From: Tepidibacillus fermentans
GTDB lineage: Bacteria; Bacillota; Bacilli; Tepidibacillales; Tepidibacillaceae
Length of the DNA stretch: 54,205 nucleotides
Reading direction: 5' to 3'
Assembly: GCF_004342885.1 (NCBI RefSeq)
Contig: NZ_SMAB01000015.1
Location: 1 to 54,205 of the forward strand
Every line of letters begins with the position of its first letter. Position 1 is the first letter of the stretch. The notes under the pieces are model-generated. The model searched no databases and was not told where the DNA came from. It saw nothing but the letters and a program-made list of their open reading frames with translations. Positions 18,515 through 27,032 of the stretch are shown here, piece by piece. Both the position numbers and the translations under genes were made by a program.

Positions 18515-19429
18515 TCAGCCCCTAAATGTTAGCTTTTTTCGAACATTAAATCCTAAATCAAGGAGACCCAGCAAATCTAAAATCGGTAATATCGCTGAAA
18601 CTTGAAACAATACTAATCCAATAATTGCAGCAAACTTCAAAATTGCATTCCATTTTTTCCTACTCATATAGAACAGTGCAAATGAAATACCTTGAATGAT
18701 TAAAAGAAAACGCAAAATTGGGTATAAATTTAGAAGAATCAATTTCATTTCATAAATATCCATTACAGAAGGAATGGCCATTAAAATTGCTGCAAATACA
18801 TAGTAATAAAATATACTTCTAGGTAAAGTCCAATTTTTTAAAGGTGGAAATGTTACAATTTCGATTCGAAGGGCTTTAAATACAAACCGGGAAATAAAAT
18901 GAACAATAAACACAATAAACAAGGAAGCAAAAATCAACATCGATGGTAAAGTGTATCCCACCATATCTGCCATTTCTTGCAAATAGCGATCTCTTTGCTG
19001 ATCAATTGCTCCCAACTGTTGCATCAATTGCAACGGTTCTAAAATAAGAACTTTTCGCATATATGCTACTATATCAATATGTAAAATGATCCGAATAAAA
19101 AATAATAATAAAATAAAGTTTAATAATGCAGTTATCAACCCACCAACAATCGGAGGTAATAAATTTTTACGACGATATAATGTACCCATTACACTCCCAA
19201 CAGTTCCACCTAATAAGACGAGAAAATAATCAATGGGATTCGATAAGATAATGGCCAAAAACGATGTAACGATTGTAAACATCAATCCTTTTTTTAACCC
19301 TTGATGATAACCAAAGATAACAAATGGTATTGGCATAAAATAGATCGTGATTATACCAAGCCATTGATTTAAAAATAGTAAGCCAAAAATAACGAAAATG
19401 GTTGCTAGAATTAGTCGTATGTTTTTCAA
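18515..19429 (-). CDS. yybS: YybS family membrane protein (DUF2232)
   Basis: An integral membrane protein of unknown function, about 304 residues with eight or so hydrophobic segments (for example IFVIFGLLFLNQWLGIITIY and LITALLNFILLLFFIRIIL). DUF2232 proteins are conserved next to gdpP in Bacillales and resemble the S-component/ECF-like fold in topology. I favour the TTG at 19429 because AGAGGTG is six bases upstream; the GTG at 19438 is part of that RBS. It is eight bases upstream of gdpP in the same operon. Confidence 0.85.
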   Translation of the reverse strand: MKNIRLILATIFVIFGLLFLNQWLGIITIYFMPIPFVIFGYHQGLKKGLMFTIVTSFLAIILSNPIDYFLVLLGGTVGSVMGTLYRRKNLLPPIVGGLITALLNFILLLFFIRIILHIDIVAYMRKVLILEPLQLMQQLGAIDQQRDRYLQEMADMVGYTLPSMLIFASLFIVFIVHFISRFVFKALRIEIVTFPPLKNWTLPRSIFYYYVFAAILMAIPSVMDIYEMKLILLNLYPILRFLLIIQGISFALFYMSRKKWNAILKFAAIIGLVLFQVSAILPILDLLGLLDLGFNVRKKLTFRG

Positions 19430-19441
19430 AAAAGACACCTC

Positions 19442-19753
19442 TTAGCGTTTGTTAATATATTGTTCTAATAAAGATAAATCGCCATACCATTCTTCTACTT
19501 CATGCCCGTGTTTTAAATGTTCTTGAATCTTATCCTTTACCGCTGTCTCTAATTTATGAAAAGGAATCCCAACACGTCTGGCAAGAACATAAATTGCTAA
19601 TAATAAACTTGCCATACTGTCTAAAATTAAAGCTTCATTTCCATGTAATAATCCTTTAAATAAACCACTTACTTGTTCGAGGATTTCTGATTTCAACCAT
19701 TCCATGACTTTTAAGTGTTTGGCAAATTGGACATTTCGATCCTGTTTATCCAA
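19442..19753 (-). CDS. MazG-like small protein
   Basis: A 103-residue all-helical protein that resembles the MazG-like family found next to yybS in Bacillales. MazG proteins hydrolyse non-canonical NTPs, but the usual EExxE metal-binding motif is not obvious here (LHGNEALILDSMASLLLAI occupies that position), so enzymatic activity is doubtful. The TTG at 19753 has AGGAGAG seven bases upstream and is preferred over the ATG at 19771, which lies before this RBS. It leads the yybS-gdpP-rplI-dnaB unit. Confidence 0.7.
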   Translation of the reverse strand: MDKQDRNVQFAKHLKVMEWLKSEILEQVSGLFKGLLHGNEALILDSMASLLLAIYVLARRVGIPFHKLETAVKDKIQEHLKHGHEVEEWYGDLSLLEQYINKR

Positions 19754-19924
19754 AAAAATCTCTCCTCTCATACATTCTATCTATGATGGAATCGATCTAT
19801 TCTTCAAGTAACCCTTTATTGTATAACATAATTTAATTCAACAATAAAGAGCTTGTTTCCTTCAAATTGTAAAAAATAGCCCACACTTAAGATGAGATAA
19901 ATGGTTGTTGAATGATCCTAATGT

Positions 19925-19972
19925 AAAAAAAACACCATAAACGGCTTTTGAACCATTTAATGGTGTTTTTTT
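19925..19972 (-). terminator. Terminator of the rpsF-ssb-rpsR operon
   Basis: AACACCAT (19931-19938) pairs with ATGGTGTT (19960-19967), with A- and T-runs on both sides, so it could end transcription in either direction. It is 15 bases past the rpsR stop. Confidence 0.85.
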
Positions 19973-19981
19973 ATTATTTCA

Positions 19982-20209
19982 TTATTCCATCGTATATGGT
20001 AATAAACCGATTTGACGAGCACGTTTAATCGCAATTGTCAACTTACGTTGATATTTTGCAGATGTACCTGTCACACGGCGTGGTAAAATCTTACCACGTT
20101 CACTGATAAACTTTTTAAGTAGATCAGTATCTTTATAATCAATATGGGTAATTTTATTCACAGTAAAGTAACATACTTTACGGCGTTTACCACGTTGTTT
20201 GCGGGCCAT
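19982..20209 (-). CDS. rpsR: 30S ribosomal protein S18
   Basis: S18 binds with S6 on the 30S platform. The 75-residue basic protein has the conserved RRKVCYF start and the C-terminal signature [19 protein letters not shown]. Length is in the family range (75-79). The start has GGGAGGGAA upstream. Last gene of rpsF-ssb-rpsR. Confidence 0.98.
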   Translation of the reverse strand: MARKQRGKRRKVCYFTVNKITHIDYKDTDLLKKFISERGKILPRRVTGTSAKYQRKLTIAIKRARQIGLLPYTME

Positions 20210-20264
20210 TCTATTCCCTCCCTTTCATCTTCGTTTCAAAATGTCGTAAAAAATAGGTTGTCAT

Positions 20265-20714
20265 TTAAAATGGTAAGTCATCATCGGAAATATCGATTGG
20301 ACTGCCATCATCTGCAAAGGGGTCTTGTTCAAACCGGTCATTCGGTTGATTTCGAGATCCAAAGAAATCACCCGATTGATTTCGAGATTGTTGATTGGCA
20401 GATTCTAAGAAACGAACATTATCCGCCACTACTTCTGTAACAAAGACACGTTTTCCTTCGTTATTTTCATAACTACGGGTTTGCAACCGTCCTTCCACTG
20501 CTGTTAAGCGGCCTTTCTTTAAATAGTTGGCCACGTTTTCAGCTAGTCCTCTCCATGCTACAATAGGAATAAAATCAGCCTCACGCTGACCCTGTTGATT
20601 GGTGTAGTTACGGTCAACCGCTAGAGTAAATGTCGTTACAGCCACCCCAGTAGGAGTGTACCTTAATTCAGGATCTCTGGTTAACCGTCCGATTAAAATG
20701 ACACGGTTTAACAT
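20265..20714 (-). CDS. ssb: Single-stranded DNA-binding protein
   Basis: SSB coats single-stranded DNA and recruits repair and replication proteins by its acidic tail. The 149-residue protein has an OB fold (1-~108, [20 protein letters not shown]), a flexible Gln/Asn-rich linker and the conserved C-terminal tip DDDLPF. It lies between rpsF and rpsR as in Bacillus, where its expression follows ribosomal protein genes. Confidence 0.98.
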   Translation of the reverse strand: MLNRVILIGRLTRDPELRYTPTGVAVTTFTLAVDRNYTNQQGQREADFIPIVAWRGLAENVANYLKKGRLTAVEGRLQTRSYENNEGKRVFVTEVVADNVRFLESANQQSRNQSGDFFGSRNQPNDRFEQDPFADDGSPIDISDDDLPF

Positions 20715-20734
20715 GATTATCCCCCCACAAAAAC

Positions 20735-21022
20735 CTATTTTTCATCTTTTACAATGAGGTAACGGATAATTCCATCGGTGATCTTTAAGTTACGCTCAAG
20801 TTCAGCTACCACTTGAGGTTCAGATTGGAAATTAATTAAAACATAAACTCCCTCATGGTAACCTTTAATTTCGTATGCTAAGCGACGCTTACCCATTTCC
20901 TCAACTTTTTCAATCTCACCGCCATTAGCTGTGATCACATTTTGAAACTTCTCTACTAGTTCTTTAGTAGATTCTTCATTTAAGTCAGGGCGAATGACAT
21001 ACATCACTTCATATTTACGCAT
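20735..21022 (-). CDS. rpsF: 30S ribosomal protein S6
   Basis: S6 pairs with S18 on the 30S platform. The 95-residue protein has the family start [29 protein letters not shown], and ends with [11 protein letters not shown]. Standard length. The start has GGAGGTGAAG. It is the first gene of rpsF-ssb-rpsR and follows a structured leader that may bind S6:S18. Confidence 0.98.
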   Translation of the reverse strand: MRKYEVMYVIRPDLNEESTKELVEKFQNVITANGGEIEKVEEMGKRRLAYEIKGYHEGVYVLINFQSEPQVVAELERNLKITDGIIRYLIVKDEK

Positions 21023-21049
21023 CTACTTCACCTCCTTTTGGACTTAACG

Positions 21050-21089
21050 GCCCCCAAATTGGGGGCAAGGAGCGAGATTTCAGGACTCG
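21050..21089 (-). promoter_or_regulatory. Structured rpsF leader (candidate S6:S18-binding RNA)
   Basis: The 5' UTR begins with a hairpin GCGAG...CTCGC (21071-21089) followed by GCCCCC/GGGGGC (21050-21066) and a CCG directly after the second stem, before the rpsF RBS. Autoregulatory S6:S18 leaders described in many bacteria contain a stem with a conserved CCG. The match here is by position and general look, not by a covariance search. Confidence 0.4.
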
Positions 21090-21098
21090 CATTCTTGT

Positions 21099-21127
21099 AT
21101 TATATCATTAGAATAAGTCGATTTCAA
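21099..21127 (-). promoter_or_regulatory. rpsF operon promoter
   Basis: TTGAAA (21122-21127) and TATAAT (21099-21104) are 17 bases apart on the minus strand, giving a strong SigA promoter with a start near 21092. The -35 begins only 11 bases after the ychF stop and no terminator separates them, so some ychF read-through is expected. Confidence 0.8.
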
Positions 21128-21137
21128 GCAAGCAAAC

Positions 21138-22238
21138 CTAAACATTAAAACGGAAATGCATAACATCCCCATCTTGCACCACATAATCTTTTCCTTCTAA
21201 ACGAAGAAGACCTTTTTCTTTAGCCTGGTTCATCGAACCTGCCTGTAACAAATCCTCGTATCCTACAACCTCGGCTCGTATAAAACCACGTTCAAAATCG
21301 CTGTGAATCACTCCAGCTGCTTGAGGCGCTTTAGTTCCTTTTTTGATTGTCCACGCTCTTACTTCCTGAACTCCAGCTGTAAAATAGGTAATCAAACCTA
21401 GTAAACGATAAGCAGCCTGAATTAACCGATCAAGCCCTGATTCTTTTAAACCTAATTCCTCTAAAAATAACTGGCGATCTTCCCCATCTAACTCAGCAAT
21501 TTCTGATTCAACTTTTGCACTAATCACAATAACTTCCGCACCTTCTTGTGCAGCAAAATTCTTCACCTGCTTCACATAGGTATTGTTCTCATACTCTGCA
21601 ATTTCATCTTCACTTACATTGGCTACATAGAGAACCGGTTTCATGGTTAACAAATGCAAGTCACGGATGATCATTTTCTCATCCTCATCTAATTCAACAC
21701 TACGTGCAGCTTTTTCTTCTTGTAATGCCTTATGGATTCGTTCCAATACGTCATATTCGATTTGATATTTTTTATCCCCACTCTTTAAGTTCTTTTTTGT
21801 CCGTTCTAGGCGTTTTTCCACAGTTTCAATATCGGCCAAAACTAATTCTAAGTTAATCGTTTCAATATCCCGAATTGGATCTACCTTACCAGAAACGTGA
21901 GTAATATTCTCATCTTCAAAACAACGAACGACATGTGCGATTGCATCCACTTCACGAATATGAGATAAGAATTTATTCCCTAATCCTTCGCCACGACTCG
22001 CTCCAGCAACGAGTCCAGCAATATCAACAAATTCAAAGGTAGTCGGTACAATCCGATTCGGTTGAAACATATTTGCTAATACTTGTAAACGATGATCAGG
22101 TACCTCTACGACACCAATATTCGGGTCAATCGTACAGAAAGGATAATTGGCTGCCTCTGCACCTGCTTTGGTTATCGCATTAAATAGGGTTGATTTCCCT
22201 ACATTTGGTAATCCTACAATTCCCGTTGTTAGCGGCAT
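21138..22238 (-). CDS. ychF: Redox-regulated ATPase YchF (EngD/YyaF)
   Basis: An OBG-type P-loop protein that hydrolyses ATP, binds ribosomes and influences stress responses. The 366-residue chain has G1 GLPNVGKSTLFNAIT, G3 DIAGLV, a coiled-coil insert (about 130-165), and a C-terminal TGS domain (about 280-366). The G4 position has NVSED rather than NKxD, in line with ATP preference. ATG at 22238 has AGGAG eight bases upstream and gives exactly the B. subtilis length. Confidence 0.97.
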   Translation of the reverse strand: MPLTTGIVGLPNVGKSTLFNAITKAGAEAANYPFCTIDPNIGVVEVPDHRLQVLANMFQPNRIVPTTFEFVDIAGLVAGASRGEGLGNKFLSHIREVDAIAHVVRCFEDENITHVSGKVDPIRDIETINLELVLADIETVEKRLERTKKNLKSGDKKYQIEYDVLERIHKALQEEKAARSVELDEDEKMIIRDLHLLTMKPVLYVANVSEDEIAEYENNTYVKQVKNFAAQEGAEVIVISAKVESEIAELDGEDRQLFLEELGLKESGLDRLIQAAYRLLGLITYFTAGVQEVRAWTIKKGTKAPQAAGVIHSDFERGFIRAEVVGYEDLLQAGSMNQAKEKGLLRLEGKDYVVQDGDVMHFRFNV

Positions 22239-22312
22239 ATCTTTCACTCCTTAGACTACGAACATATACTTGAATTATTATAAAAAAGTAGGTAGAAGAA
22301 AACAAGAAAAAA

Positions 22313-22444
22313 GGGGCTGTCTAAAAAGTTCATTTAAGTTGAAAATCCGCCAAAATTAAACCCCAAAGAATGTTGATTTTACAGCATTCTTTGGGGTTGC
22401 TTTTTTTAGATTTCGGGGTTAAATACTACTTTTTGGACAGCCCC
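22313..22444. repeat. Nested inverted-repeat element with GGGGCTGTC termini
   Basis: Outer arms GGGGCTGTCTAAAAAGT (22313-22329) and ACTTTTTGGACAGCCCC (22428-22444) pair at 16 of 17 positions; inside, ACCCCAAAGAATG (22360-22372) and CATTCTTTGGGGT (22385-22397) are perfect. A second GGGGTTAAA (22415-22423) can compete for the inner arm. It is non-coding, 132 bp, between the symporter and ychF, and looks like a MITE- or IS-end-derived repeat; it may also terminate symporter transcripts. Confidence 0.75.
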
Positions 22445-22454
22445 GAGGACAAGC

Positions 22455-22472
22455 TTTGTAATCGTTTTCAAA
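22455..22472 (-). promoter_or_regulatory. Near-perfect CcpA cre box
   Basis: TTTGAAAACGATTACAAA on the minus strand matches the cre consensus TGWAANCGNTNWCA throughout. It lies 10 bases past the stop of the acetate/solute symporter rather than at a promoter, and about 220 bases upstream of ychF with the nested repeat in between. Carbon-catabolite roles usually need a promoter-proximal site, so function is uncertain. Confidence 0.5.
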
Positions 22473-22482
22473 TTTATCTTTA

Positions 22483-24048
22483 TTAACTCACTTTTTTATT
22501 TAATTCTTTCACATTACTTAAATGTAACCCAGTATTGGCTTTAACCAAAATTTCATCATATTTTACTGGATCTTCTTTTCTCGGAGAGAAGATGGTTCCT
22601 AGATATGCTCCAATAAAACCAAGTGGTATAGACACAATACCAGGATTGGATAATGGGAAAATTGGATTTCCTACAAGAATAGCTTTACCAGCGACTGGAT
22701 TCCAAATATTAGGCCCGATCGCAATTAGAATCAAGGCACTTAATAATCCAACTAACATTCCTGTTACAGCCCCAGTTGTGTTAAATTTTCTCCAATAGAT
22801 CGTGAAAACAATAACCGGTAGATTTGCACTTGCTGCCACAGCGAATGCCAATGCCACTAAGAAGGAAACATTCAATGATTGCGCATATAGTGCAAGAAGA
22901 ATGGATAAAACAGCCACACCAACCGAAGCCCAACGAGCCGCTAACATTTGTTCTTTTTCTGTTGCTTTTCCTTTTCGTATCACATGACCATACAAATCAT
23001 GAGCAAAAGCGGAAGCGGCAGATAGTACAAGTCCTGCGACAACCGCTAAGATGGTGGCAAAAGCAACAGCAGATACAAAAGCAAAGAGGAAATTGCCACC
23101 AAGCTTCTCAGCTAATAATGGGGCAGCCATATTCCCTGCTTTGTCAATCGCTACAATCTTGTCATTACCTACAAATGCAGCAGCTCCAAAACCAAGGAAC
23201 ATGGTCATCACGTAAAATATACCAATTAGCCATGTAGCATATACCACAGACTTACGAGCTGTTACGGCATCCTTAACTGTAAAGAAACGAATGAGAATAT
23301 GTGGGAGTCCAGCTGTACCTAATACTAAAGCTAAGTTCAGTGAGATTACATCGATCGGATCTTTAAACTTATTTCCTGGATTTAAGAATTTTTCCCCTAA
23401 TGGAGTTACTGTTTTCATGTGTTCAAACATATTGACAAAGCTAAAGTCGAATTTAGCAAATACAATTAATGTTATAATTAATGTTCCTGTCATTAATAAA
23501 ACAGCTTTTGTAATTTGTACCCAGCTAGTTGCTGTCATACCTCCAAAAACAACATATATCGTCATTAATGTTCCTACAATCAATACAGAAGTTGTATAGT
23601 TAAGGCCTAATAATAACTTTATTAATCCTCCAGCCCCAACTAACTGTGCAATCATGTAAAAAATCGAAATCGAAATCGTATTTAATGCAGCAACCCCACG
23701 GACCTTTTTATTATCAAAGCGAGCAGCGATCATGTCTGCCATCGTATATTTCCCTAAATTTCTCAGTGGTTCTGCGACAATATAAAGTACAACTAAGTAG
23801 GCTACTAAATATCCAATACTATAGAAAAACCCATCAAAACCCGTTAGAGCAATCGCGCCAGCGATACCTAAGAAAGAGGCGGCTGACATATAATCCCCAG
23901 CAATTGCCAGACCATTTTGCCAACCTGTCAGTCCTCCTCCAGCTGTATAGAATTCACTGGTTGTTTTTGTTTTCTTGGAAGCATAGTACGTGATGACCAA
24001 CGTTAACGCAACAATTGCTAAAAATAAAATAAATGCTGTTCCGTTCAT
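22483..24048 (-). CDS. Sodium:solute symporter family protein (ActP/acetate permease-like)
   Basis: A cation-coupled transporter of the SSS family, most like ActP for acetate and other short monocarboxylates. The 521-residue chain has about 13 hydrophobic segments; GGGLTGWQNGLAIAGDYMSA and GGMTATSWVQITKAVLL are family-typical, and AASFLGIAGAIALTGFDGF follows. It starts six bases after the DUF485 gene, the same pair as yjcH-actP in enterics. Substrate is inferred from the partner gene and family, so pyruvate or propionate are also possible. Confidence 0.9.
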   Translation of the reverse strand: MNGTAFILFLAIVALTLVITYYASKKTKTTSEFYTAGGGLTGWQNGLAIAGDYMSAASFLGIAGAIALTGFDGFFYSIGYLVAYLVVLYIVAEPLRNLGKYTMADMIAARFDNKKVRGVAALNTISISIFYMIAQLVGAGGLIKLLLGLNYTTSVLIVGTLMTIYVVFGGMTATSWVQITKAVLLMTGTLIITLIVFAKFDFSFVNMFEHMKTVTPLGEKFLNPGNKFKDPIDVISLNLALVLGTAGLPHILIRFFTVKDAVTARKSVVYATWLIGIFYVMTMFLGFGAAAFVGNDKIVAIDKAGNMAAPLLAEKLGGNFLFAFVSAVAFATILAVVAGLVLSAASAFAHDLYGHVIRKGKATEKEQMLAARWASVGVAVLSILLALYAQSLNVSFLVALAFAVAASANLPVIVFTIYWRKFNTTGAVTGMLVGLLSALILIAIGPNIWNPVAGKAILVGNPIFPLSNPGIVSIPLGFIGAYLGTIFSPRKEDPVKYDEILVKANTGLHLSNVKELNKKVS

Positions 24049-24054
24049 CTTTTT

Positions 24055-24378
24055 CTACCCCTTTCCTACTGTTTTTCTTAGAATCTGATCAACAATTTGA
24101 TCAAATGTTTCAGCTTTTTTAGTATAGATCGTAATTAAAGTCCATGTCATAATAAATTGTCCAAAGGCATAGAGCCATGCCCAATTTATTGCACCAATCG
24201 CAGGGGTGTTTAACACTTTGGAATAAGCTGTCATTACAGGTAAGGTGAAATAAAAGATAAAAAAGAATAGGGAAAGAGGAATAATAAAACTCTTTTTCTT
24301 AGCCATGAGCTGCTTAAATTCAGCAGACTGAGCAACTTCTGTATATTCAATGGATGGTTCAATTTTTTTCACAGACAT
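24055..24378 (-). CDS. DUF485 membrane protein (YjcH-like)
   Basis: A 107-residue small membrane protein with two hydrophobic segments (about 32-53 and 68-88). DUF485 proteins are nearly always encoded next to ActP-type symporters and are thought to help them, by an unknown mechanism. The N-terminal EYTEVAQSAEFKQLMAKKKS is typical. The start has AAAGGAGGTAGG. First gene of the operon. Confidence 0.9.
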   Translation of the reverse strand: MSVKKIEPSIEYTEVAQSAEFKQLMAKKKSFIIPLSLFFFIFYFTLPVMTAYSKVLNTPAIGAINWAWLYAFGQFIMTWTLITIYTKKAETFDQIVDQILRKTVGKG

Positions 24379-24487
24379 ACCGCCTACCTCCTTTATTTTT
24401 TCTCTTATGATTCATCTATTTTTAAGGATAAGTCCGATTTTAAGAGATTGTTTGTTCTCTTAATCACCTCCTACACTTCATAGTGAA

Positions 24488-24516
24488 ATTATACTTGTGC
24501 GCGAAAAAAGCCTGAA
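24488..24516 (-). promoter_or_regulatory. Possible promoter of the DUF485-symporter operon
   Basis: TATAAT (24488-24493) has TTCAGG 17 bases upstream on the minus strand, a weak -35. It lies about 110 bases before the DUF485 start. The remaining 24379-24799 region otherwise holds an AT-rich stretch, the 24697-24756 repeat, and the yyaE terminator; no gene is apparent in it. Confidence 0.35.
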
Positions 24517-24696
24517 GTATAATTCCCTTTTGTAAAAATCGATTTGATAAGTGCGCATCATGCAAAAATTTCTGGGTAGGTTGTGCGAATATTTCCTGTG
24601 TATTTAATATATCGTTAGTATATGCCTTAAGTCAATAAAAATTCTGAAAATTCTAATAAATAAAAAAATTAGATTAGAATTAGAGGTATAAAAATA

Positions 24697-24756
24697 GGTT
24701 TGTATATTCCAACGCTGTTAGGCGTGATATATCGCTGCTTATGGAATATACAAACC
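24697..24756 (+). repeat. GGYTTGTAT-terminated palindromic element, copy A (60 bp)
   Basis: Perfect 15-bp terminal inverted repeats (GGTTTGTATATTCCA, 24697-24711 and its complement 24742-24756) flank a 30-base core starting AACGCTG. Its left end closely matches copies B (36389) and C (36630, inverted). Non-coding and intergenic. Confidence 0.75.
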
Positions 24757-24769
24757 AATCTCCTATACG

Positions 24770-24805
24770 TAAAAAAAAAGAATAGGGGAGTTTATTTCCC
24801 TATTC
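24770..24805 (-). terminator. Terminator of the yyaE operon
   Basis: GAATAGGG (24780-24787) and CCCTATTC (24798-24805) form an 8-bp stem followed on the minus strand by nine T. The stem includes the TAG stop of the oxidoreductase gene. Confidence 0.85.
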
Positions 24806-26818
24806 TTCATCAATTTTTTTAATAGAAATCTTACATTCATAAAAAATACTTCCATTCCCCATATCCGAAAGACCATTTGCGGTTAACCAGTTCACATTTC
24901 CTCGAGTATCTATTCCATATCCTTCTTCAATGATGATGGTTCTTGGATGAGATCCTTCTTCTATTTTTGCTCTACCGATTAGATTTCCCCGTTGATTAGA
25001 TACCATCACTAAATCCTTTTCCTTTATTCCTTGTTTTTCCGCAATTTCTTTTGGGATAGAAACTAATGGTTTCATTTCTTTTTCTTTATTAAGCCAATGA
25101 TGCTGTGAATGTAAAGATTTATTTGGATGAATCGATAACAACTGATAAGGATATGGTTCCATTAAATCATGGAATGATAGTCTCTCTTTTGGATACATGA
25201 TCTTTGCTATTGGTGAATATCCATCCTTTTCCGCTTGATAGGAATAAAATTCAAACTTTCCAGATGGTGTGTCGAATTTCTTATCTGCCCAAGCTACCTT
25301 TGGAAGTGGCAATTCAATTTCATGCTTTTCTTTTAATACAGATAGATCGATTCCAAATCGATTTAATGGTTGGAGTGCGATCTCAAAGTATTCTTCGCGT
25401 GATCGTTCGAATCCTTGTAAACCTAATCGTTTTGCCAGTTCCGCCCAAATTTTTAAATCAGACCAAGCCTCTCCAGGTGGATCGACCAGTTTTGGGCCAT
25501 AACGAACAACGGAATGAAACATCGAACCATAATAAATATCCTCTTCTTCAAAAACAGAGACTACAGGCAGCACATAATCAGCTATTTTGGCCGTATCTGT
25601 TAAAAACATATCCAATACAATTTTGGTTTCTACCTGTTCGAATGCTTTTAATGTACGGCTAATGTTTGGTAACTGAGTCAATAAATTTGTGCGTGAGATA
25701 AACATCATTTTAATCGGTGGTTCTTTTGCTTCGATGATTTCTTCTGCCTGGCTCGGTCGAGAAAAAGTGCGATATTCTTGACGTAGATCCTCTCTTAAAA
25801 GTTCATCCCAGCCAAAACTTTGCCCTACTGCTCGATGGGCATAATTAACCCCACCACCGGCTACTCCGATATTCCCTGTTAAGGCTGCCAAGGCATCAAT
25901 TGCTCGGATCGTGTTTCCACCATTTGTATATCTTTGCATCCCTAATCCTAGGAAGGTCATCACTGGCCGATTTTGTGCATACCACTTAGCTAGTTGTACA
26001 ATATTTTTAACATCAATATTTATTTCCTTGGAAATATTCTCTAACTTTAATTTTTCTAGTTCTTTCTTAAATTCTTCAAAACCAACTGTATAGAGATCAA
26101 TAAATTCTTGATCATGCCAACCATTCTCGATGATCACTTTGCTCATCGCTAAGGCCAAATTCCCATCCATTCCTGGGGTAATCGGCAAATGAAGGTCAGC
26201 TTCTTTTGCGATTCCATTCTTCATCGGATTTATAACGACCAATTTAGCCCCTTGTTGCTTCGCTTCCATAATAAAAGGATATAAATGCATGTTGGTCGTT
26301 GTAATATTCCTTCCCCATATTACAATCGTCTGTGTATTTTTTATATCTTCAACTCCATGACCGAATGAATTACCCATATCATATATTTGGGCCTGAATCC
26401 CTGCTCCCCAACATAGACTACCGATCACTTTCGTCATACCACCAAAAAAATTAAAAAAACGTTGATCTAATTCTTTTAATAAACCACCAGAAGCATAATC
26501 ATAGCTATGAAGGATCGCAGTAGGACCATATGTCATTTTAATCTCCTTCATTTTCAAACTTATCTCATCTAATGCTTGGTCCCATGAGATGCGAACAAAT
26601 TGACCATTAACTTTTTTTAAGGGATAATGTAGACGGTCATCATGGTACATCCGATCCTTTAACATTTTTCCTCTACCACAGATTTTCCCCCTCGTGATCG
26701 GATGTTCTGGGTCTCCCTTTATTGAAACTACTTTACCATTTTCTGTTGTTACCAAAAATCCGCAAACATCAAAGCAATTCAGCGGACAAGCTGTTTTCCA
26801 TGTTTTCCCCACAGTCAT
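24800..26818 (-). CDS. yyaE: Molybdopterin-dependent oxidoreductase (YyaE-like)
   Basis: A bis-MGD enzyme of the DMSO-reductase superfamily. Of 672 residues, the first ~60 hold a [4Fe-4S] site (ACPLNCFDVC and Cys in KICGRG), followed by the molybdopterin domains, and a C-terminal dinucleotide-binding barrel (~550-672). The catalytic ligand region is SLCWGAGIQ. B. subtilis yyaE lies in the same neighbourhood, so orthology is likely. The substrate is unknown; formate dehydrogenase or thiosulfate/polysulfide reductase-like activity has been proposed for relatives. No Fe-S electron-transfer or membrane-anchor subunit accompanies it. It follows yyzM by eight bases. Confidence 0.87.
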   Translation of the reverse strand: MTVGKTWKTACPLNCFDVCGFLVTTENGKVVSIKGDPEHPITRGKICGRGKMLKDRMYHDDRLHYPLKKVNGQFVRISWDQALDEISLKMKEIKMTYGPTAILHSYDYASGGLLKELDQRFFNFFGGMTKVIGSLCWGAGIQAQIYDMGNSFGHGVEDIKNTQTIVIWGRNITTTNMHLYPFIMEAKQQGAKLVVINPMKNGIAKEADLHLPITPGMDGNLALAMSKVIIENGWHDQEFIDLYTVGFEEFKKELEKLKLENISKEINIDVKNIVQLAKWYAQNRPVMTFLGLGMQRYTNGGNTIRAIDALAALTGNIGVAGGGVNYAHRAVGQSFGWDELLREDLRQEYRTFSRPSQAEEIIEAKEPPIKMMFISRTNLLTQLPNISRTLKAFEQVETKIVLDMFLTDTAKIADYVLPVVSVFEEEDIYYGSMFHSVVRYGPKLVDPPGEAWSDLKIWAELAKRLGLQGFERSREEYFEIALQPLNRFGIDLSVLKEKHEIELPLPKVAWADKKFDTPSGKFEFYSYQAEKDGYSPIAKIMYPKERLSFHDLMEPYPYQLLSIHPNKSLHSQHHWLNKEKEMKPLVSIPKEIAEKQGIKEKDLVMVSNQRGNLIGRAKIEEGSHPRTIIIEEGYGIDTRGNVNWLTANGLSDMGNGSIFYECKISIKKIDEE

Positions 26819-26826
26819 TCTCCCAT

Positions 26827-27030
26827 CTATTCTGAAGCCTCACCTTTTTCGAGAATCTTTTTCATTGATTTTTGGAATTTTTGTCTTGGGATTAAAACAC
26901 TATGGTTACATCCCATACATTTGATCCGAATATCTGCACCCATACGAATAATTTTCCAAGCATTTGTTCCACACGGATGTGGTTTCTTCATTTGTACAAT
27001 ATCATTTAATCCAAATTGTTTTTCCTGCAA
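26827..27030 (-). CDS. yyzM: DUF951 small protein (YyzM)
   Basis: A 67-residue protein of unknown function conserved next to mscS and ychF in Bacillales. It has HPCG (with Cys), WKIIRMGADIRIKCMGC and a C-terminal basic tail. CPxCG-like cysteines (PCG, CMGC) suggest a zinc-bound SH3-like or nucleic-acid-binding fold. Two bases separate it from mscS, so it is in that operon. Confidence 0.9.
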   Translation of the reverse strand: MQEKQFGLNDIVQMKKPHPCGTNAWKIIRMGADIRIKCMGCNHSVLIPRQKFQKSMKKILEKGEASE

Positions 27031-27032
27031 CC

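Noticed and set aside
22824-23237. 137-codon frame antisense to the symporter gene
   Set aside because: Gln/His-rich translation of the complementary strand of a conserved gene; no RBS.
24379-24799. Sigma-54 promoter for the symporter operon
   Set aside because: The minus strand has GGC and GC pieces (near 24500-24515) but no TGGCAC-N5-TTGCW arrangement.
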